A DNA stretch of 64,000 bases from Gossypium raimondii (GCF_025698545.1 NC_068567.1:4030001-4094000); one strand, 5' to 3'; shown: positions 34,922 through 48,708, numbered from the stretch's first letter. Notes: generated by a model not told the origin, from the sequence alone. Program-made: numbers and translations.

Positions 34922-36820
34922 AGGCTGCCAAGTTTTTTAATTATTGTAAAGTACCTACCTACCCCCCCGCCCTCCCCCCCCCCCCTTACATTAAAAGTAT
35001 TTAAAAGGTTCCACATGGTTTTCATCTAATCCCCACATTGATTCATTGTCCTTAAGAGCATTTGACTTCGAGGAGGACTTTTTTTGCAGCAGCTCCCATG
35101 GCATGCCAATGTACATTTTATCATCATCATCATCATCATCATAATAATAATAATGTTGATGATGGCTGCTAGGGTTCAGTAGTCTCTACATTCCATCCAC
35201 ACAACTTATTCAACTCCCCCATCCTATCCAAATAGATTTAATTTCCAAAATTTAATAGCTCATAAAGACCTGCAACCACATGTATGAAAGTTCAATTTAC
35301 CATATTATTCCCACAACCGGACAAATGTGGTCCATAGGGGTGCCCAAATCCATTTAATCAATGGTTTTCGGTTTATTTGATTCGGTTAAATAAATTAGTT
35401 ATAGTTCGATTTATATTGTTTTCGCTATAATATTGTGAAACGAATGGATTTTAACGCATTTAAAATGTATAATATCTTTCTTTTTCGGTATTGAAAAATT
35501 ATGGGCAGTTCAAGACTTGTATAAAATAAATTGATTGACTTAATCGGCTTCTAATATATATATTATTCTTTTAAAAAATATATCATATATAATTTTTTTG
35601 ATCAAAATCAAATTCAACTCCATTCGATTCGAAAGACTTAACTAATTGAACTAGTCAATGTTAAGCCGAACATTATTTTCATTTAAAAATTTGATTCGAC
35701 TCGATTTTGAATTTAGTTGGTATCTCACAGTAGGGGTATAAAAGAAGACTAGGATGGTCCAAGGAAAATTGATGGTTTAGTTGGTGGAGGAGTGGCTGTA
35801 TGTCACCGACCTAACTTCGGCGCCTTGTGAGTATATATCTGCGTGAACAACTTGCCATCTTGGTTAGATATTTATTTTTTAATTATTTTATTTTGTTTAT
35901 TTACGTAAATATTCCTCCGTCTTCTCTACGTTCTTTTTTATATAATGTCTAGAATTAATCTGCTTCAGCACATTCGAACTCATGTTTTTTTACATAGACA
36001 ACAATATCGATACCAACTGAGTTAAGATTCAATCGATCCTATGTTTTTAATTTACTGTGGATTATTATTATGCATATTCAGATGCTCATTGTAACTCTCT
36101 ACATATACTATTATGAATATTTTATACGTTATTTTTAATTTCTATTTTTTTAATATAATGATCCGATTGTCCTATAATTTCATTTATTTTTACGAATATT
36201 GAAATTTTATTATTTTGGAGGATAAAACTCTTACTTATAATAAAAATATTGATTTTAATAGTTTTCGACTTGAATTGATATTCGATTTACTCATGAAACA
36301 TCAACTTCAACTCTTAAATTGGAAAAAAATGTGTTTAAGCATATTTAAATCCATGTCCTTCTAATGATTGTAATAACAAATGTGCCGATTTAACTTTAGT
36401 CACTTAAATTTATATAATAATATAATATAATATAATATAAATGTTAAATTTATAAAGCATTTAAAATGCAAGCTTTAGATCCATAATAAGAGTAAATTAA
36501 TTAACAACTAATGGACAATAATAATAGCCATTTAATGTCATTAGTAATGTAATTGGATGATAAAAAAATTTGTTGAGTTTTTCGTAAAAATATCGTGCAA
36601 GTTCTTATATTGGAAGTGAGATTGTATTTTATGTTTTAATAAAAATATGTAAATTAATCCATATACGTTAGATCAAAGAGAAAATTAGTTCTATTAAAAA
36701 TTCTATATGTTTTCTATTATTAAAAACTGATCCATATATGTTAGTATGAGATACACATAACACATTACGTATCACTGTCTGGTCCTTCAATAGTATTTTA
36801 ACCTTGTGTTGATAAATTCA
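34922..36820. other. WNK 3' flank and gene-free repeats
   Basis: A C-rich tract lies at 34963-34985 and (CAT)n/(AAT)n at 35120-35153. A worn MITE with GGTTTTCGG/TTCGGTT motifs covers ~35337-35740. A minus-strand SINE head lies at ~35930-36040 and (TAATA)n near 36418-36441. A relative of the 1-265 MITE is at ~36600-36780. Confidence 0.4.
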
Positions 36821-36821
36821 A

Positions 36822-37509
36822 TGTTGAGTTTCCCATACTTCCACGTTGATAGGATCATAGCTAGGAAGTTGGAGGCCTAATTCAAGCGTAGATTAGTCTT
36901 ATTCTGTTCTAAAATTTTAAGATTGTTGATACAAAATTTTAAGTCTCAATGTACGCGCGAAGTCACGATGAGGAAACATGTGACGTCATTATGTATTCCT
37001 AAAGTAAGCATTTGTGTTTTAGACTCCAAGTAGGATTCTGTCTTCTAGTTGAAGTCTGATTACTTCAAGTAGTCTTTTTAGCCCTTCAAATTTTAATTTA
37101 TTTAGAGGGTTATTGTATCCCTATTTTGAAAAGGCCAATTAAGATGTAGTCTCGGGGCTTTTTTGAGAGGGTTATAAGATGTAATCGCATATGAGTTTTG
37201 GTGAGAGTTTTTGTGGTATCTATATTTGTACCCCTTTTGAGAACTCTGAGAGTTATGGTTTTGTTTTCGAGTTCGTTTTATAAGAGTTAGGGCTTTGTTT
37301 TAGAGGTTTAAGTTTGTATATTTAATACATTTAGATTTATTTTCTTTATATTATACTCTCGTTTTGTTTACTCATTTAGTGAAAAGTTAATGTCTCTTTT
37401 GTCTGCGATTTCATATCCCCTTAACTGAGGATTTTCTACATAAAATTTATGTGTTTGATCTTCTCTACTTTTTTCTTTCATTATTTATTCGAGTCCATCC
37501 CCAACAAAA
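36822..37509 (+). mobile_element. Probable Ty1/copia-type LTR remnant
   Basis: Begins TGTTGAGTTTCCCATACT and ends CCATCCCCAACA. Inside are features usual for plant copia LTRs: GTGAGAGTTTTTGTGGTATC and, near the end, GAGGATTTTCTACATAAA. The two flanks (TTCAA, AAAAT) do not match, so this may be half of a larger element or a worn solo LTR. Confidence 0.4.
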
Positions 37510-38352
37510 ATCCGAAAAAAATTGAACATTTTTATAAAATATTAATTTTGAGTCATTAAATACTGTGAGTTGTAGTGACAGTAAACGTAACTTTCATAAA
37601 TCTTAAAAAGGGTTAGGTGTGTGCATTGTAGCAGCCGTCGACACCAAGGAAGAAAAAGAGCAGTAAGTAGGCATGGGGAAAGTGCTTTATACTTACACGT
37701 ATTAGATATTCCTCTATTACCTTTTCCAACTTTTTGATATTATCAACACAATATAAATAAATGAATATAATCTAAATTTATGTGACACAAATTATTTAAT
37801 ATAAATATATTAGGTGATGGAAATTGAATTGTAATTTTTATGATAGTAAAAATATAATTTCTCCGTTTTAATATTTTATATTTTTATAATTTTTAAGGGA
37901 TTAAATCAAATTTTTATCATTTTTAGGGAGATAAAAGTGTAATTTTACCATTATTAACTTAAATTTTTAAAAATTTTAAAGGGTTTAAATGAAAATTTGT
38001 CTATTTTAGAGGGCGGGACCCCTGCCAACCCCCTAGTTACGCTCCTGAATATATGAAATATAATTGAGATGTGTAAATATAAATTTTAATCTGCTATTAG
38101 AAATTCTCTCGTTCATGTATATATGTGAAAATTACGTATTTTGAACATAAATGCATGTTCAAAATAACATACACTAAATAATGAAATGTATGTTTTGAAA
38201 CTAATTAGTAATAATACATGAAAATATGTTCGATATTAAATTAAAAATAGATTAAATTGTAAGTAAAACAATTTTAAATACGTAAAGACATCAAATTAAT
38301 AATACTTGAGTTGACATCGAGTTAATTTGTGGCACAAAGACAATCAATAATA

Positions 38353-38398
<46 letters not shown>

Positions 38399-39860
38399 GG
38401 TAATAAAATACGCATAATAAAATTAAGAGGCGTAAAAATTAAAATAAAGCTTTGGTTGAGTATTCAAAGTTCTATCAATGCATATTTTTTTAATAAAAAG
38501 ACTATAATGCCATAGAATAACTTCACCTATTCTTAATACGAAAGATTGTTTTTATAATTTTCTTAATCGAATTAGTGTTTGATTAAGTCGAGTTAATACC
38601 AGATCTAAGGTTGTGAGGTTGCCAAACTACCTTTGGATCCTTTATCTCTACATCAAATTATGCTTTTCTGACTTGTGTGTTCTTGGAAGGTGTGTGTCTC
38701 CAAAAAAAATTGTCCTTCTTGCAGATGCAAGGAACCTAAAATTAATGGACCACCAACATTGTTTTTCCAATTAGAAAGATCACAAAATTTGATTCTCTGA
38801 CGTAAATGAATTAAAGATTTAGGTTTAGTTTCGAATGTATGGTGCGTTTATCTTTGGCGAAGTTAAAAATAGTAGTGGCATTGAGATTAATTATTATAGC
38901 GATGAGATTAGATATTCTAGCAATGAGATTAAAAACAGTTGTGGGTTATTTGCCTGGATTTAAACGCAATTATAATGGTGAAGTGAGAATAAAAAATGAC
39001 TATTAAAGACATTGAATTACAAATAATATGCAATAAATAATAAATAAAATATTTAAAATCTTTACATCGAAATATGAAAATAATTTAAAATTGTTAATTA
39101 TAAAATTTGAAATTTAAAAAAATCAGATATAAAAGGATAAAAGAAAAGTAAAAAGCATGGACGAAATGGTACTTTCCATCTTTCAAATGGAGTTTCAAAT
39201 TAGTCTTTGTATTTTGATTTGTAAGTAATTTAAATTTTTAATTATTAATGCATTGATGTTTGGATCGAGAACTAATTGAAGTATCGATTTGGAAAGTAAC
39301 TTTGAACCGGTTAATTAGAGAATTGGTATAAACTAATTGAATTGACGCTTGAATAAATTTTTTAATTTGTAATAATTTTCTAATCGAATCAGTAAATCAA
39401 TGACTTGATCACTTGACTACTAATAGTGAATTTTTAATGATAAAATTAAAATTCAATACTTATTTAATAAATTAAGAGAAGAGTAAAATTAATTAATAAT
39501 TAATAATCTTTTATTAAAAAATAAAAGTTTTATCATCTCTATCATTTTCTTTAATCAAAGGTTAAAATTTAATAATAATGTTATTTTAAAATAAAAATAA
39601 AATTATATTTTAAAAATAAAAAATAAAGATTATTTAATAGAACTTATTTCTAAAAAAATTGTTAATTATTATATTATTTATAATGTTTATGAAATATTAT
39701 TTATTATTTATTATTTTATAAGTTAAGAAAACATTGAAGATAAACAACTTTATAGATTATGTAAATGCTATTTTTCGATTTTTTATATAAATAACCTAAA
39801 AAAGTTAATTAATTAATAAAATAAATTGGACCAAAAATTATTTAAGAAAATGACCCGTTC
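37510..39860. other. Gene-free AT-rich region
   Basis: Holds a CAGTGGCGGAG-family MITE at ~37808-38045 and (AT)n at 38359-38390. Nothing else is assignable. Confidence 0.4.
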
Positions 39861-39864
39861 GTTA

Positions 39865-40470
39865 CAGTGATATTCGGTGCCGCCTGACTAACCGATGACA
39901 CCATTCACATTTCCGGCCTAATCATTGTCCAATCGTCAGCTTTAAAAAAAAGGTTTTTTTTTTGCCTCCATTGTGTCAGGTATATGTATTTCTTGAAATA
40001 TCTGTGAAAAATATGAGTATTCACGATAGAGAATAAAAAAAGAAAACTATATATATTTTTAATGGGTGCCACCTGTGTGTCAAGCGGCACTGGTAAATTT
40101 TTTTAGAAACAAAATTCCATCAATTTAAATAAAATGGGAAAAAATACAAAAATATAATATTTTTTTAATGTGTGCCGCCTGATAGCCCGAAAACATCTAT
40201 TAATTTTTTTTATTTTTTTATTTTTTCCCAGTTTATTTTAATTGACAGAAATTAAAAAAATTACCGATGCCGCCTGACACACTGGCGACACCCATTAAAT
40301 TTTTTTTTCTCCATCGTGAGTACTCGTATTTTTTATGAGTATTTAAAAAAAATACATATGGGTGACGCCTGACATAGTGACGATACCAAAAAAAATTCTT
40401 TTTCTTTAAAAGCTGACATAGTGACATATGGATGACGCAGGTTGGTCAGGTGGCATCGGGTTTCACTGTA
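39865..40470. repeat. ~95-bp satellite with a hairpin motif
   Basis: Six units of a GTGCCGCCTGACACACTGGCG-like motif at about 39872, 40067, 40171, 40264, 40359 and 40431, mostly 70-105 bp apart with AT-rich spacers. The motif is an imperfect inverted repeat, clearest as GTGCCACCTG, five bases, CAAGCGGCAC at ~40067. Two related units lie at ~56926 and ~57020. Confidence 0.6.
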
Positions 40471-40612
40471 GCATACAAGTTATTTTCTTAAATAATTTTT
40501 TATCTAGGTATTTTCTTAATTAATACTTTTAAGTTATTTATATAAAAAGTCACTATTTTTAAATAAATAAATTATGTAAATACTTGAAAAAAGAGTTTTT
40601 GGTGTTATAACA

Positions 40613-41127
40613 TAGACTTGTTCATGGGCCGAGTTACTTGTCCAAGCTTGAAGGCTTGCCTGAAATTTAAGAGAGTTTGGGCAAAAATATTAGGCCCGAA
40701 GAATGAGCTTGTGTAAAAGATTAGGCCCATTTAAAATATGAGTTGGGCTCGTGCTTGAACATTCAAGGCCTGACCCAACCCGTTTTAAGTTTATAATACT
40801 TTATATTATGTTATTTTTATATATTATGTAATTTAAAACACATTAAAAAAAATCTCTACTAAATATATAATATTACTCTGATGTAAACATTAAAATAATG
40901 TTAAGATGACTATATAAAAATTTTTAATAAATAAAAATGTATAAAATTATTAAATATCAAAATAAAAAATATAATTATTTTTAAAAAAAATAAAAAAAAA
41001 TGCAGGTTTGGACAAAATTGCAGGCCCAGATTTCATATAGGGCCGAGCTTGGGCAAGCATAAAGTATTTTAATATCATGTTTAGACTTAGCCTGAACCCG
41101 ACCTGACCCGACCCACAAGCATCTCTA
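40613..41127. mobile_element. MITE, TAGACCTGTTCATGGG family, 515 bp
   Basis: Left end TAGACTTGTTCATGGGCCG, right end ACCCACAAGCATCTCTA, with the family's interior. Older than the copy at 26106 judging by the ends. Confidence 0.6.
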
Positions 41128-41658
41128 TTATGACATCACATATCATAAAATTAAAATATTGTTCATAAATTTGGTATTGAATATAAACAAATGAAACATG
41201 TTAGGTGTTAATCTCTAATTTTCCACTGGTCTGGTTTCCTCCATTGCTGTGGTCAATTTTTTCTTCCCTTTTCTCAAAATTTCCTCTGCTTTCTGGCGGG
41301 TAACTTCAGAACCTGGATGATTGGTGTCTTATGTTAAACCTAGTTCAGTATGAGAGCTTGAGAATTGACTATGACACTGAATTTATAGGACAGAGAAAAG
41401 AATTTCTCAGCCTTTATTCATTTATGCCTACATTTCATGTAAGTTTCAAAAATGGTATTGGTACTTGAAAAAAAAAAAAAAACAAACGGTGGTGGAGCCA
41501 GAAAATTTATTTTTGGGGGGCCAAAATTAAATTTTATATTTTTACGATAGTAAAAATATAATTTTATCATTTTAATAGTTATATCTTTATAATTTTTAAA
41601 GATTTAAATCAAATTTTTATCATTTTTAGAAACCAAAGTGCAATTTTATTATTACTAA

Positions 41659-44262
41659 TGTAACACCCCTAATCCCAAACCGTCGCCGGAACAGGGTTAC
41701 GAGGCATTACCAGACATACCAAGCAATTTAAAAATAATTCTTAAATAAATAACCATCCTATTAAAATAATTCATAAATTGTTATAAAATTTTAGTAATTG
41801 ATTTCATTCAATTTTAGAAAAATTTCGGCAGCATTTCTGCATATTTTTACATCAAACCCCCTACAATTTAAAACCATATCATTTTTAAATATAACCAATC
41901 AACCAATTCATTTCACATTCACATTTTCTATTCTAAATACTTCTAATCAAACTCAATCAACATAATATCAATTTAAAATTTAACAAGGTAATAAATAAAT
42001 CAAAATAGATAAACTTCTTTCATAATAATTCATAAACTTTTAATATTAACATTTTTTTAACCATTTATATTATAACATAACAACCTTTATACACATGCTA
42101 TGTACATGCCACATTACCCAAAGGAAAATATACATCACCAAAGTTATGCTGAAGTCGGGATTAGTCTGAATGCTGAACCGGGACCTTTGACTTCTATCGA
42201 CCTGCGCACGGAAACAACCATACGCTGAGTATTTCATACTCAGTGGTATTACCATAATTCAAATTGTAACAATATTTAAACATGTAATGCATAATTCGTA
42301 TATACAATTTAAATTCAATATCTCAACAATAGCAACTCATCAACCAATATCATATATCCACAATTTGAGTTAAAACAAATCATGAGCCTTAGGTTCATTC
42401 CTCTATCTCATATCACATTTCAATTCACAATTCAACTTTTTCATTTCATTTCAGTAGCTCGTTTGACCAACTCGTTCGGTTTATCATTTCATCATTTACC
42501 CTATTAACAAAACTCGGACTTTGGCGGATACACGGATCCAACCAAACACACCAGAATGGCACCCAGTGCCTCATCGGATAGTTCGAAGCAATAGTTGACA
42601 CCCAGTGTCTCATCGGCCAAGCCGAAGTAAGTTGGTACCCAATACCTCGTCGAAACCATCCGAAGAAATATAGTGACGCCCAGTGTCTCATCGACTCGAG
42701 GTCGAAGTATCCCTGAACTCTTCCAATCCTATGGCATGCCAAGTATATCCAATTCAGCCCGACTAGTTAATAGGGTATTTAAATCACATATATTCTCAAT
42801 TAAATCACAATTTCTCACATTTTCAATTCAATCATTTTTCCACCTTTCAATCAATAATTATTTCACAAATTCACACATTTTCACAACTCAATACATTTCC
42901 ATACAATTTAATACCATTCACAATTCGATTCAAATTCATTTCCCGCTTTCAATCAACAAACAATTCAAATATTAATTCATATCAACTATTCAATTTAATT
43001 CCCACTCATAATAATAATAATACTAATAATAATATTAATACTAATATTAATACTTACCTCACATTTCATTTACTAGACACATAAATTAAAATTTAGCATT
43101 TAATAATAAATAACTTGAATTATAGTAATACAAACCGTAAATCTCCCGCTTTAGTCCTCGATAGCTTTCCCTTTTCCTTTTGATGCCGATGGATCGGGTT
43201 CTTTGTTAGCTACGAAAATAATAATAATTTATACTATTAATTTCAACACTAATTATGATAAATAATTAAATTTCTATTCAATTTCTTCATTATTCTCAAT
43301 TTAATCCTAACTAAATTCACTTACTTTCCTAATTCAATTCACACTCTATTTCTATTCAAATTTCATCCAAACTAAAATTTAACTATCAAAATTTCAGCAT
43401 ATTTTGCTAATTTCGAATTTCCTCAATTTAGTCCCTAAAACATAAAACTTATAGTTTCTTTTACAATTTAATCCCTTTTTCAATTCTAACTTAAAATTCA
43501 TTCAATTTAATCCCTAATTCATCTCTTTTGTTCAACATAAACTATACTTGAAAACCTATGAACTTACAAAATATCAACTTAATTCCATCAAAACCTTGTT
43601 TTAAAACTTCTAAAACATTAGAATTAAGAGAAAAGGGCTAAATTGACTTACCAAATTAAATTCCAAGCTTTAGAAACCCTATTTTCCTTATTTTCTTCTT
43701 TCTTTCTTTCTCCCTGTTTCTTCTCTGTTTCGTCACTTCTATTCTGTTTCTTTCTTACTTTATATTATATTAATTAAAACAAATATCTATTTAATTATAA
43801 TACAAGTGTATATACATATTTTATTACATTTGTACAACTTTATTACCATACATTTGGCACCATTAAATTTATTTCTTTTATATAATAATAATATAATATA
43901 ATATAATTAATTTATTATATACTTATTTATTAAGAATATATATATATATATATATATATACATATTTTAACACATAAAATCTCAGATTTTTATGCTTATG
44001 CTGCCTCAAATTTGGCAATTGGCATAATTGCCTATTTAGTCCCTATTATTTTCTTTTAATCTATAATTAAACTTTCACTTCTATTGCAATTTAATCCTTT
44101 TTGCTAATTACTCATAATTAAGCTAAATTCACTAAATAAAAATCTAATTAAACACACAACTAGTCTCGTAAATATTTCTAATAAATATTTTCGAACTCAA
44201 ATTATTAAGACGGAGGCCCGATATTATACTTTTCCGATGCCCGTAAATTTTGGGTCATTACA
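41659..44262 (-). mobile_element. Solo LTR 1, 2604 bp, perfect 5-bp target duplication
   Basis: Begins TGTAACACCCC and ends GGGTCATTACA, flanked by ACTAA on both sides (41654-41658, 44263-44267). No primer-binding site, polypurine tract or coding region follows, so it is a solo LTR. By comparison with the copy at 54003, its sense strand is minus. It shares GGCGGATACACGGATCC and CTGCGCACGGAAACAACC with LTR 2 and carries a hairpin array at 42558-42687. Confidence 0.85.
42558..42687. repeat. Hairpin array in LTR 1
   Basis: Four units ~40 bp apart: GGCAC-CCA-GTGCC, GACAC-CCA-GTGTC, GGTA-CCCAA-TACC and GACGC-CCA-GTGTC, each followed by TC(A/G)TCG. Both stem sides change together in units 1-3; unit 4 has one G-T pair. 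Confidence 0.8.
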
Positions 44263-44267
44263 ACTAA

Positions 44268-44707
44268 TCTAAAACTTTATAAATTATAAAGGGCCTAAAC
44301 TAAAATTTTACCATTTTAAGGATGGCCATTGGGTCATCACTATGTACTTGTATACTTATTCCACTATGTACTTGTATGTATACTTTTTCAGCATTCAATT
44401 CCAAGTCACCAATATGTACTTGTATACTTATTCAGCATTCAGTTCCAAATTTAATGGGTAGAGATGGCTCGGATTCAGGCTGGGTTTAGGTAAAAATTTA
44501 AGTTTATTATCAGGTTGAACTTACCAATCAGGCTTAAAATTCTATTAGGGTCTGACCTAGCTTGAACCTGCATCCAACTCGGTCTATGATTACCTTTAGT
44601 CCGGGTTTGATCTGTTTTGACCCGAAAAATGGACCTAAAATATTGATCCGGAGTTTGATCCGGCCTGCCCGTGTTAATTTTTTTAGATTAACTTTATATA
44701 AAAATAA
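44268..44707. other. Spacer between solo LTRs 1 and 2
   Basis: Holds the MITE tail, then a near-duplicate string (CTATGTACTTGTATACTTATTC twice near 44340-44440) and worn GGCCTGCCCG-type repeat. No gene. Confidence 0.4.
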
Positions 44708-47700
44708 TGTAACACCCCTTACCCGAGACCGTTGCCGGAATCGAGTACGAGGCATTACTTAGCTTATCTTACTAATTCGGGGCATAAAAATTCGTTTTAA
44801 AAATTAATTTCACTGTTTACAGTAATCTGTCCAATCGCGCAGCAGTTACTAAATTGATTATAACTCGAGCTACGGAACTCCAAATTTAATTTCGTAAATT
44901 TTTCCTGAAACTAGACTCATATATCTTTCTACCATAAAATTTTCAGAATTCTTGGTTTGACCAATTAGTACAGTTTATTAGTTAAATTCTCCCCTGTTTC
45001 TTCACTCGACTGTCCTGACCCTTGGTACTAAAAATAAATTTTCTCATTATAGGATTTTCATATGATATTACCACTTATTTCTACAGAAAATAGACTCAAT
45101 AAGGATTCTACACATATAAACTACAACTCATAAATATTTTTATACCATTTTAGTGATTTTCTAAACTCGGAACAGGGGACTCCAGAAATAGATCTGACCA
45201 TTTCTCACTAAAATTCACATATCTTAAAATATAAATTTCTTTTTGCTAAACCGTTATTTTTCTATAAAAATAGACTCAATAATCTTTCATTTCATATATC
45301 ATTCACCCTCTAATTCATTTTATACTATCCTAGGTGATTTTTCAAAGTTAAGTCACTGTTGCTGCCTGAATTCTGTTTCTTTGCAAAATTTACTCTTTCT
45401 TGATTTTCGTACTTAACCATTTTAAAAGCCAAACATTATCACATACTCACACCTCTTTCTTTAGCAATCTCATAGATACAACATTCAAAATGACTAATCC
45501 CTATACATCACTTAGGTTTATACATAACCTAGGTACATGCGACATTATCAACAGAAAGGTACATCACTAAAATGTCTCTGAGGTCGGGATTACTTTGGAT
45601 GCTGGATCGAACACTGGTTTTTTTACTAACCTGCGCACGGAAACAACCGTACGCTGAGTATGGGTATACTCAGTGGTATTACCATAATTCAAATTAATAA
45701 TATTAATTGATAATTTATATACATTTAATTTATGTCTACAATTATTCATTAATTATCTCATACTTTAACTCAACTTGATCATTAATAACAATAAGCAATA
45801 TTTCAATTCTTGTATTTAATTGTATTCATACCTTATTTCACTATCTCAATTCTATTGGATTTTTCGACATCTCATTCTAATAATTCATTCCAATTCATAC
45901 AAATTCAATCAATTTATCAACTCATTCATTATCATTTCTATTTATAATCAATATGTACTTTAAATCTTTTAACACTCAATTTATTCATTAAATCCATAAC
46001 TAAATTTCAATAACTTGTATTCAGTTAAATTCACATATTATTTCACTCTTTCAAATTATTTTATTTTCACTTCTCACTTCTTAACAATAGCTATTTCAAT
46101 TCATATTCAAGATCATTCAATAAAAATTTATATTATCAAAATTATTCATTTACCCCTATTAACTTGACTCAGATCTTGGCGGATACACGGATCCAACCAA
46201 AACACACCAATACGGCACATTATGCCTAAAACGGTACATATAAACTTTATAAGACTTACCTTAACACATTAATGATTCACTTTTGTCCACAGCTTATAAT
46301 CTTAGCCCAAAGTAGATTTTACAGAACACCCCGGATATACGGAACAAATATAGAGAGCACAAATGTGTTAAAGAGAAGCACCGCCGTGCTAAATATCGAG
46401 AGCACCAACGTGCTAATAATCGAGAGCACCAACGTGCTAATATCAGAGAGCACCCACGTGCTAATATCAGAGAGCGCGCTAAAGTTCCTTAATAAGTTCC
46501 TTAATGGCATGCCACTAATATCCTGGTAGTTCTAAATTCCATCTACTTGGGCATTAAATCTGAATCTCATTTATTTAAATACTTTACAAAATTATTTCAA
46601 AAAGATTTATCATTTCTCCGTCATTACAATTTACTACTTATTCCACCATTCACATATATCACACTTATTCACAATTTAATTCACTTTTATTCCATTCATA
46701 TATATATTTTTAATTCATTTTCCAATCGAATTCATGTACAATTCAATATCAATATTCATCTATTTTTTTAATACTAAACATATTATTCAAAATTCAACAA
46801 TTACTATTAATAAATTCAATACCAATACGTATTTATCATTCAATTCAGTCGCGATGCTTACCTCAATTTGCTTATCATGTATATTAATTTAAATTTTAAC
46901 AATTAATAATTAAATTCGAATTATAGTAATACTAACCGGAATTTCTCTCGAGTCACTCCTTGTCCACTTTCCCCTTTCCTTTCTCGGACAATGACTCGTG
47001 CACGACATTAGCTACGTAATTAAACAATTAAAAATCATTAATACACAATTTCATTAAAATATTTTCTTTTATACCTAAACTTTACCCAAATTCTAATTTA
47101 ATCCCTTATCAATACTAATTTTATTTTTCCCAATCTAACTCTATATTCTCTCTTAATTCTTACTATAAACTCATTTTACCTCTTCAATTTCACCATAAAT
47201 CCCTAATTTCGAAATTCTCTCAATTTAGTCCCTACTATTCAAAACTTACACTTTATTTTACAATTAAATCCTTTACTAACTTCTAACTTGAAATTCAATC
47301 AATTTAACCCCCTAACACTTCAATTTATTCAACATGAACATCATCTAATAATCTACTAACTTTCAAAATATCAACATAAATCAAGTAGTATTTATCTCTA
47401 GGATTCCAAAAACTTCAAAACTAAGAGAAAAGGGATTAAATTGACTTACCAAATTAACTCTGAACCTTAAAACCCCAAATTTCTCTTTTTCTTTTTCTTT
47501 CTTTCTTTCCTTCCTTCCTTCTCTGTTTCGTTTTGCTCTCTGTTTCTTTCTTTCTCCCTTCTCTGTTTTGTTTTGCTCTCTGTTTCTTTTCTTTCTTTCT
47601 TTGTCATATATATATAATAATATAATAATATAATATAAAAACATAATCATTACTATAATATAATAATATTTTTTAACACATAAAAATCTCAGATTTTTAT

Positions 47701-48066
47701 ACTTATGCCGCCTCAACTTTGGAAAAAGGCATAATTGCCTATTTGGTCCTTTTAACTCTTCTTTAATCTATAATTAAACTTTTATCTCTATTGCAATTTA
47801 ATCCTTTTTCATAATTAACCATCGAAACGTTAAAATTTCTTAACGAAACTTTAATACTACCCTATTAACACTCCGTAAATATTTATAAAAATATTTACGG
47901 CTCAGTTTATGATATCGAGGTCTCGATACCTCGTTTTTGACCCAATTTACCTAATAATTTCTTTTAAATCACAAAATTCACTGATTCAAAAATATTTCTA
48001 ACTTTTTCGTCGAATTTAGTGATCTCAAATCATTGTTCTGACACTACTGAAAATTGGGCTGTTACA
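44708..48066 (-). mobile_element. Solo LTR 2, 3359 bp, perfect 5-bp target duplication
   Basis: Begins TGTAACACCCCTTACCCGAG and ends TTGGGCTGTTACA. AATAA flanks both sides (44703-44707, 48067-48071). Same family and sense as LTR 1 but longer, with CTTTCTTT tracts near 47485-47600. No internal domain remains. Confidence 0.85.
46352..46480. repeat. Hairpin array in LTR 2
   Basis: About six units of ~24 bp with core AGCAC-CAAC-GTGCT; variants are AGCAC-CGCC-GTGCT and a wobble form AGCACA-AA-TGTGTT, and the last unit is cut to AGCGCGCT. It lies between the same flanks as the array of LTR 1 but with unrelated units. Confidence 0.8.
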
Positions 48067-48071
48067 AATAA

Positions 48072-48708
48072 ATTTAAAAAAACATAATACATCAAATGCA
48101 CTAAAAATATTAAAATAAATATTTTCTAACAATTTAAAAAAAGTTAAAATACTTAAATAACATTAAGACAATTGCAACTTATCAAATAATGCCTTTAAAA
48201 TAGTAGCAAGATACTAATGAAATGACAACAAAACAACAACGAAAAAGAAAGTTTAGACTGATTTGGGCTAGGTTGGGCTAAAAAATCCTACTCGAAGCTT
48301 GACCCATTTAAAAAATGGACTTTTTTTTAACCAAACCCATTTTTAGGTCAATATTTTTGCTCAAACCCTCTCACTTTTTGGGTTTATCTTTAATCCTAGA
48401 CGGGTGACATGCTTATGACTAGGTCTAACTAGAACCCCATTGATGGTAGAACACCAACTTAATAAAGTGCTTTATAAATAAAATAGATATTTGAAATCAA
48501 ATTTTCCAATATTAATTAGTCTATTCTCACTATTTGGGTGATAGAAATAAAAATAATATAAAAATATTTAAGTAATGTGTTCTTAATAAATATAAATTAT
48601 TGATAAAATAATAAAATGTAAAAAAAATTGTTAAAATTATGATTGTAGGAGTAAAATTGAGGTTTCTTAAAAAAATTAAAGTACATGCTCAAACTTTCAA
48701 AGGATTTT
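48072..48708. other. Spacer between LTR 2 and the nested cluster
   Basis: AT-rich, with a worn MITE-like part at ~48240-48420 (GGGCTAGGTTGGGCTAAAA). No gene. Confidence 0.4.

Larger units (their letters stand above)
41488..44345. mobile_element. CAGTGGCGGAG-family MITE split by an LTR insertion
   Basis: The left part (41488-41658, GGGGGGCCAAAATTAAATT) and right part (44268-44345, AAGGGCCTAAACTAAAATT) join into one element once the LTR and one copy of ACTAA are removed. The LTR is therefore younger than the MITE. Confidence 0.6.

Noticed and set aside
36822..37509. Intact copia solo LTR
   Set aside because: Kept only as a probable remnant, since the flanking 5-mers do not match and no primer-binding site follows.
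42558..42687. CRISPR-like regular repeat with spacers
   Set aside because: Nuclear plant LTR context; units and spacers are both drifting repeats, not direct repeats with unique spacers.
47381..47716. Lys/Glu/Arg-rich ORF on the minus strand
   Set aside because: Translation of the CTTT-rich tract in LTR 2.
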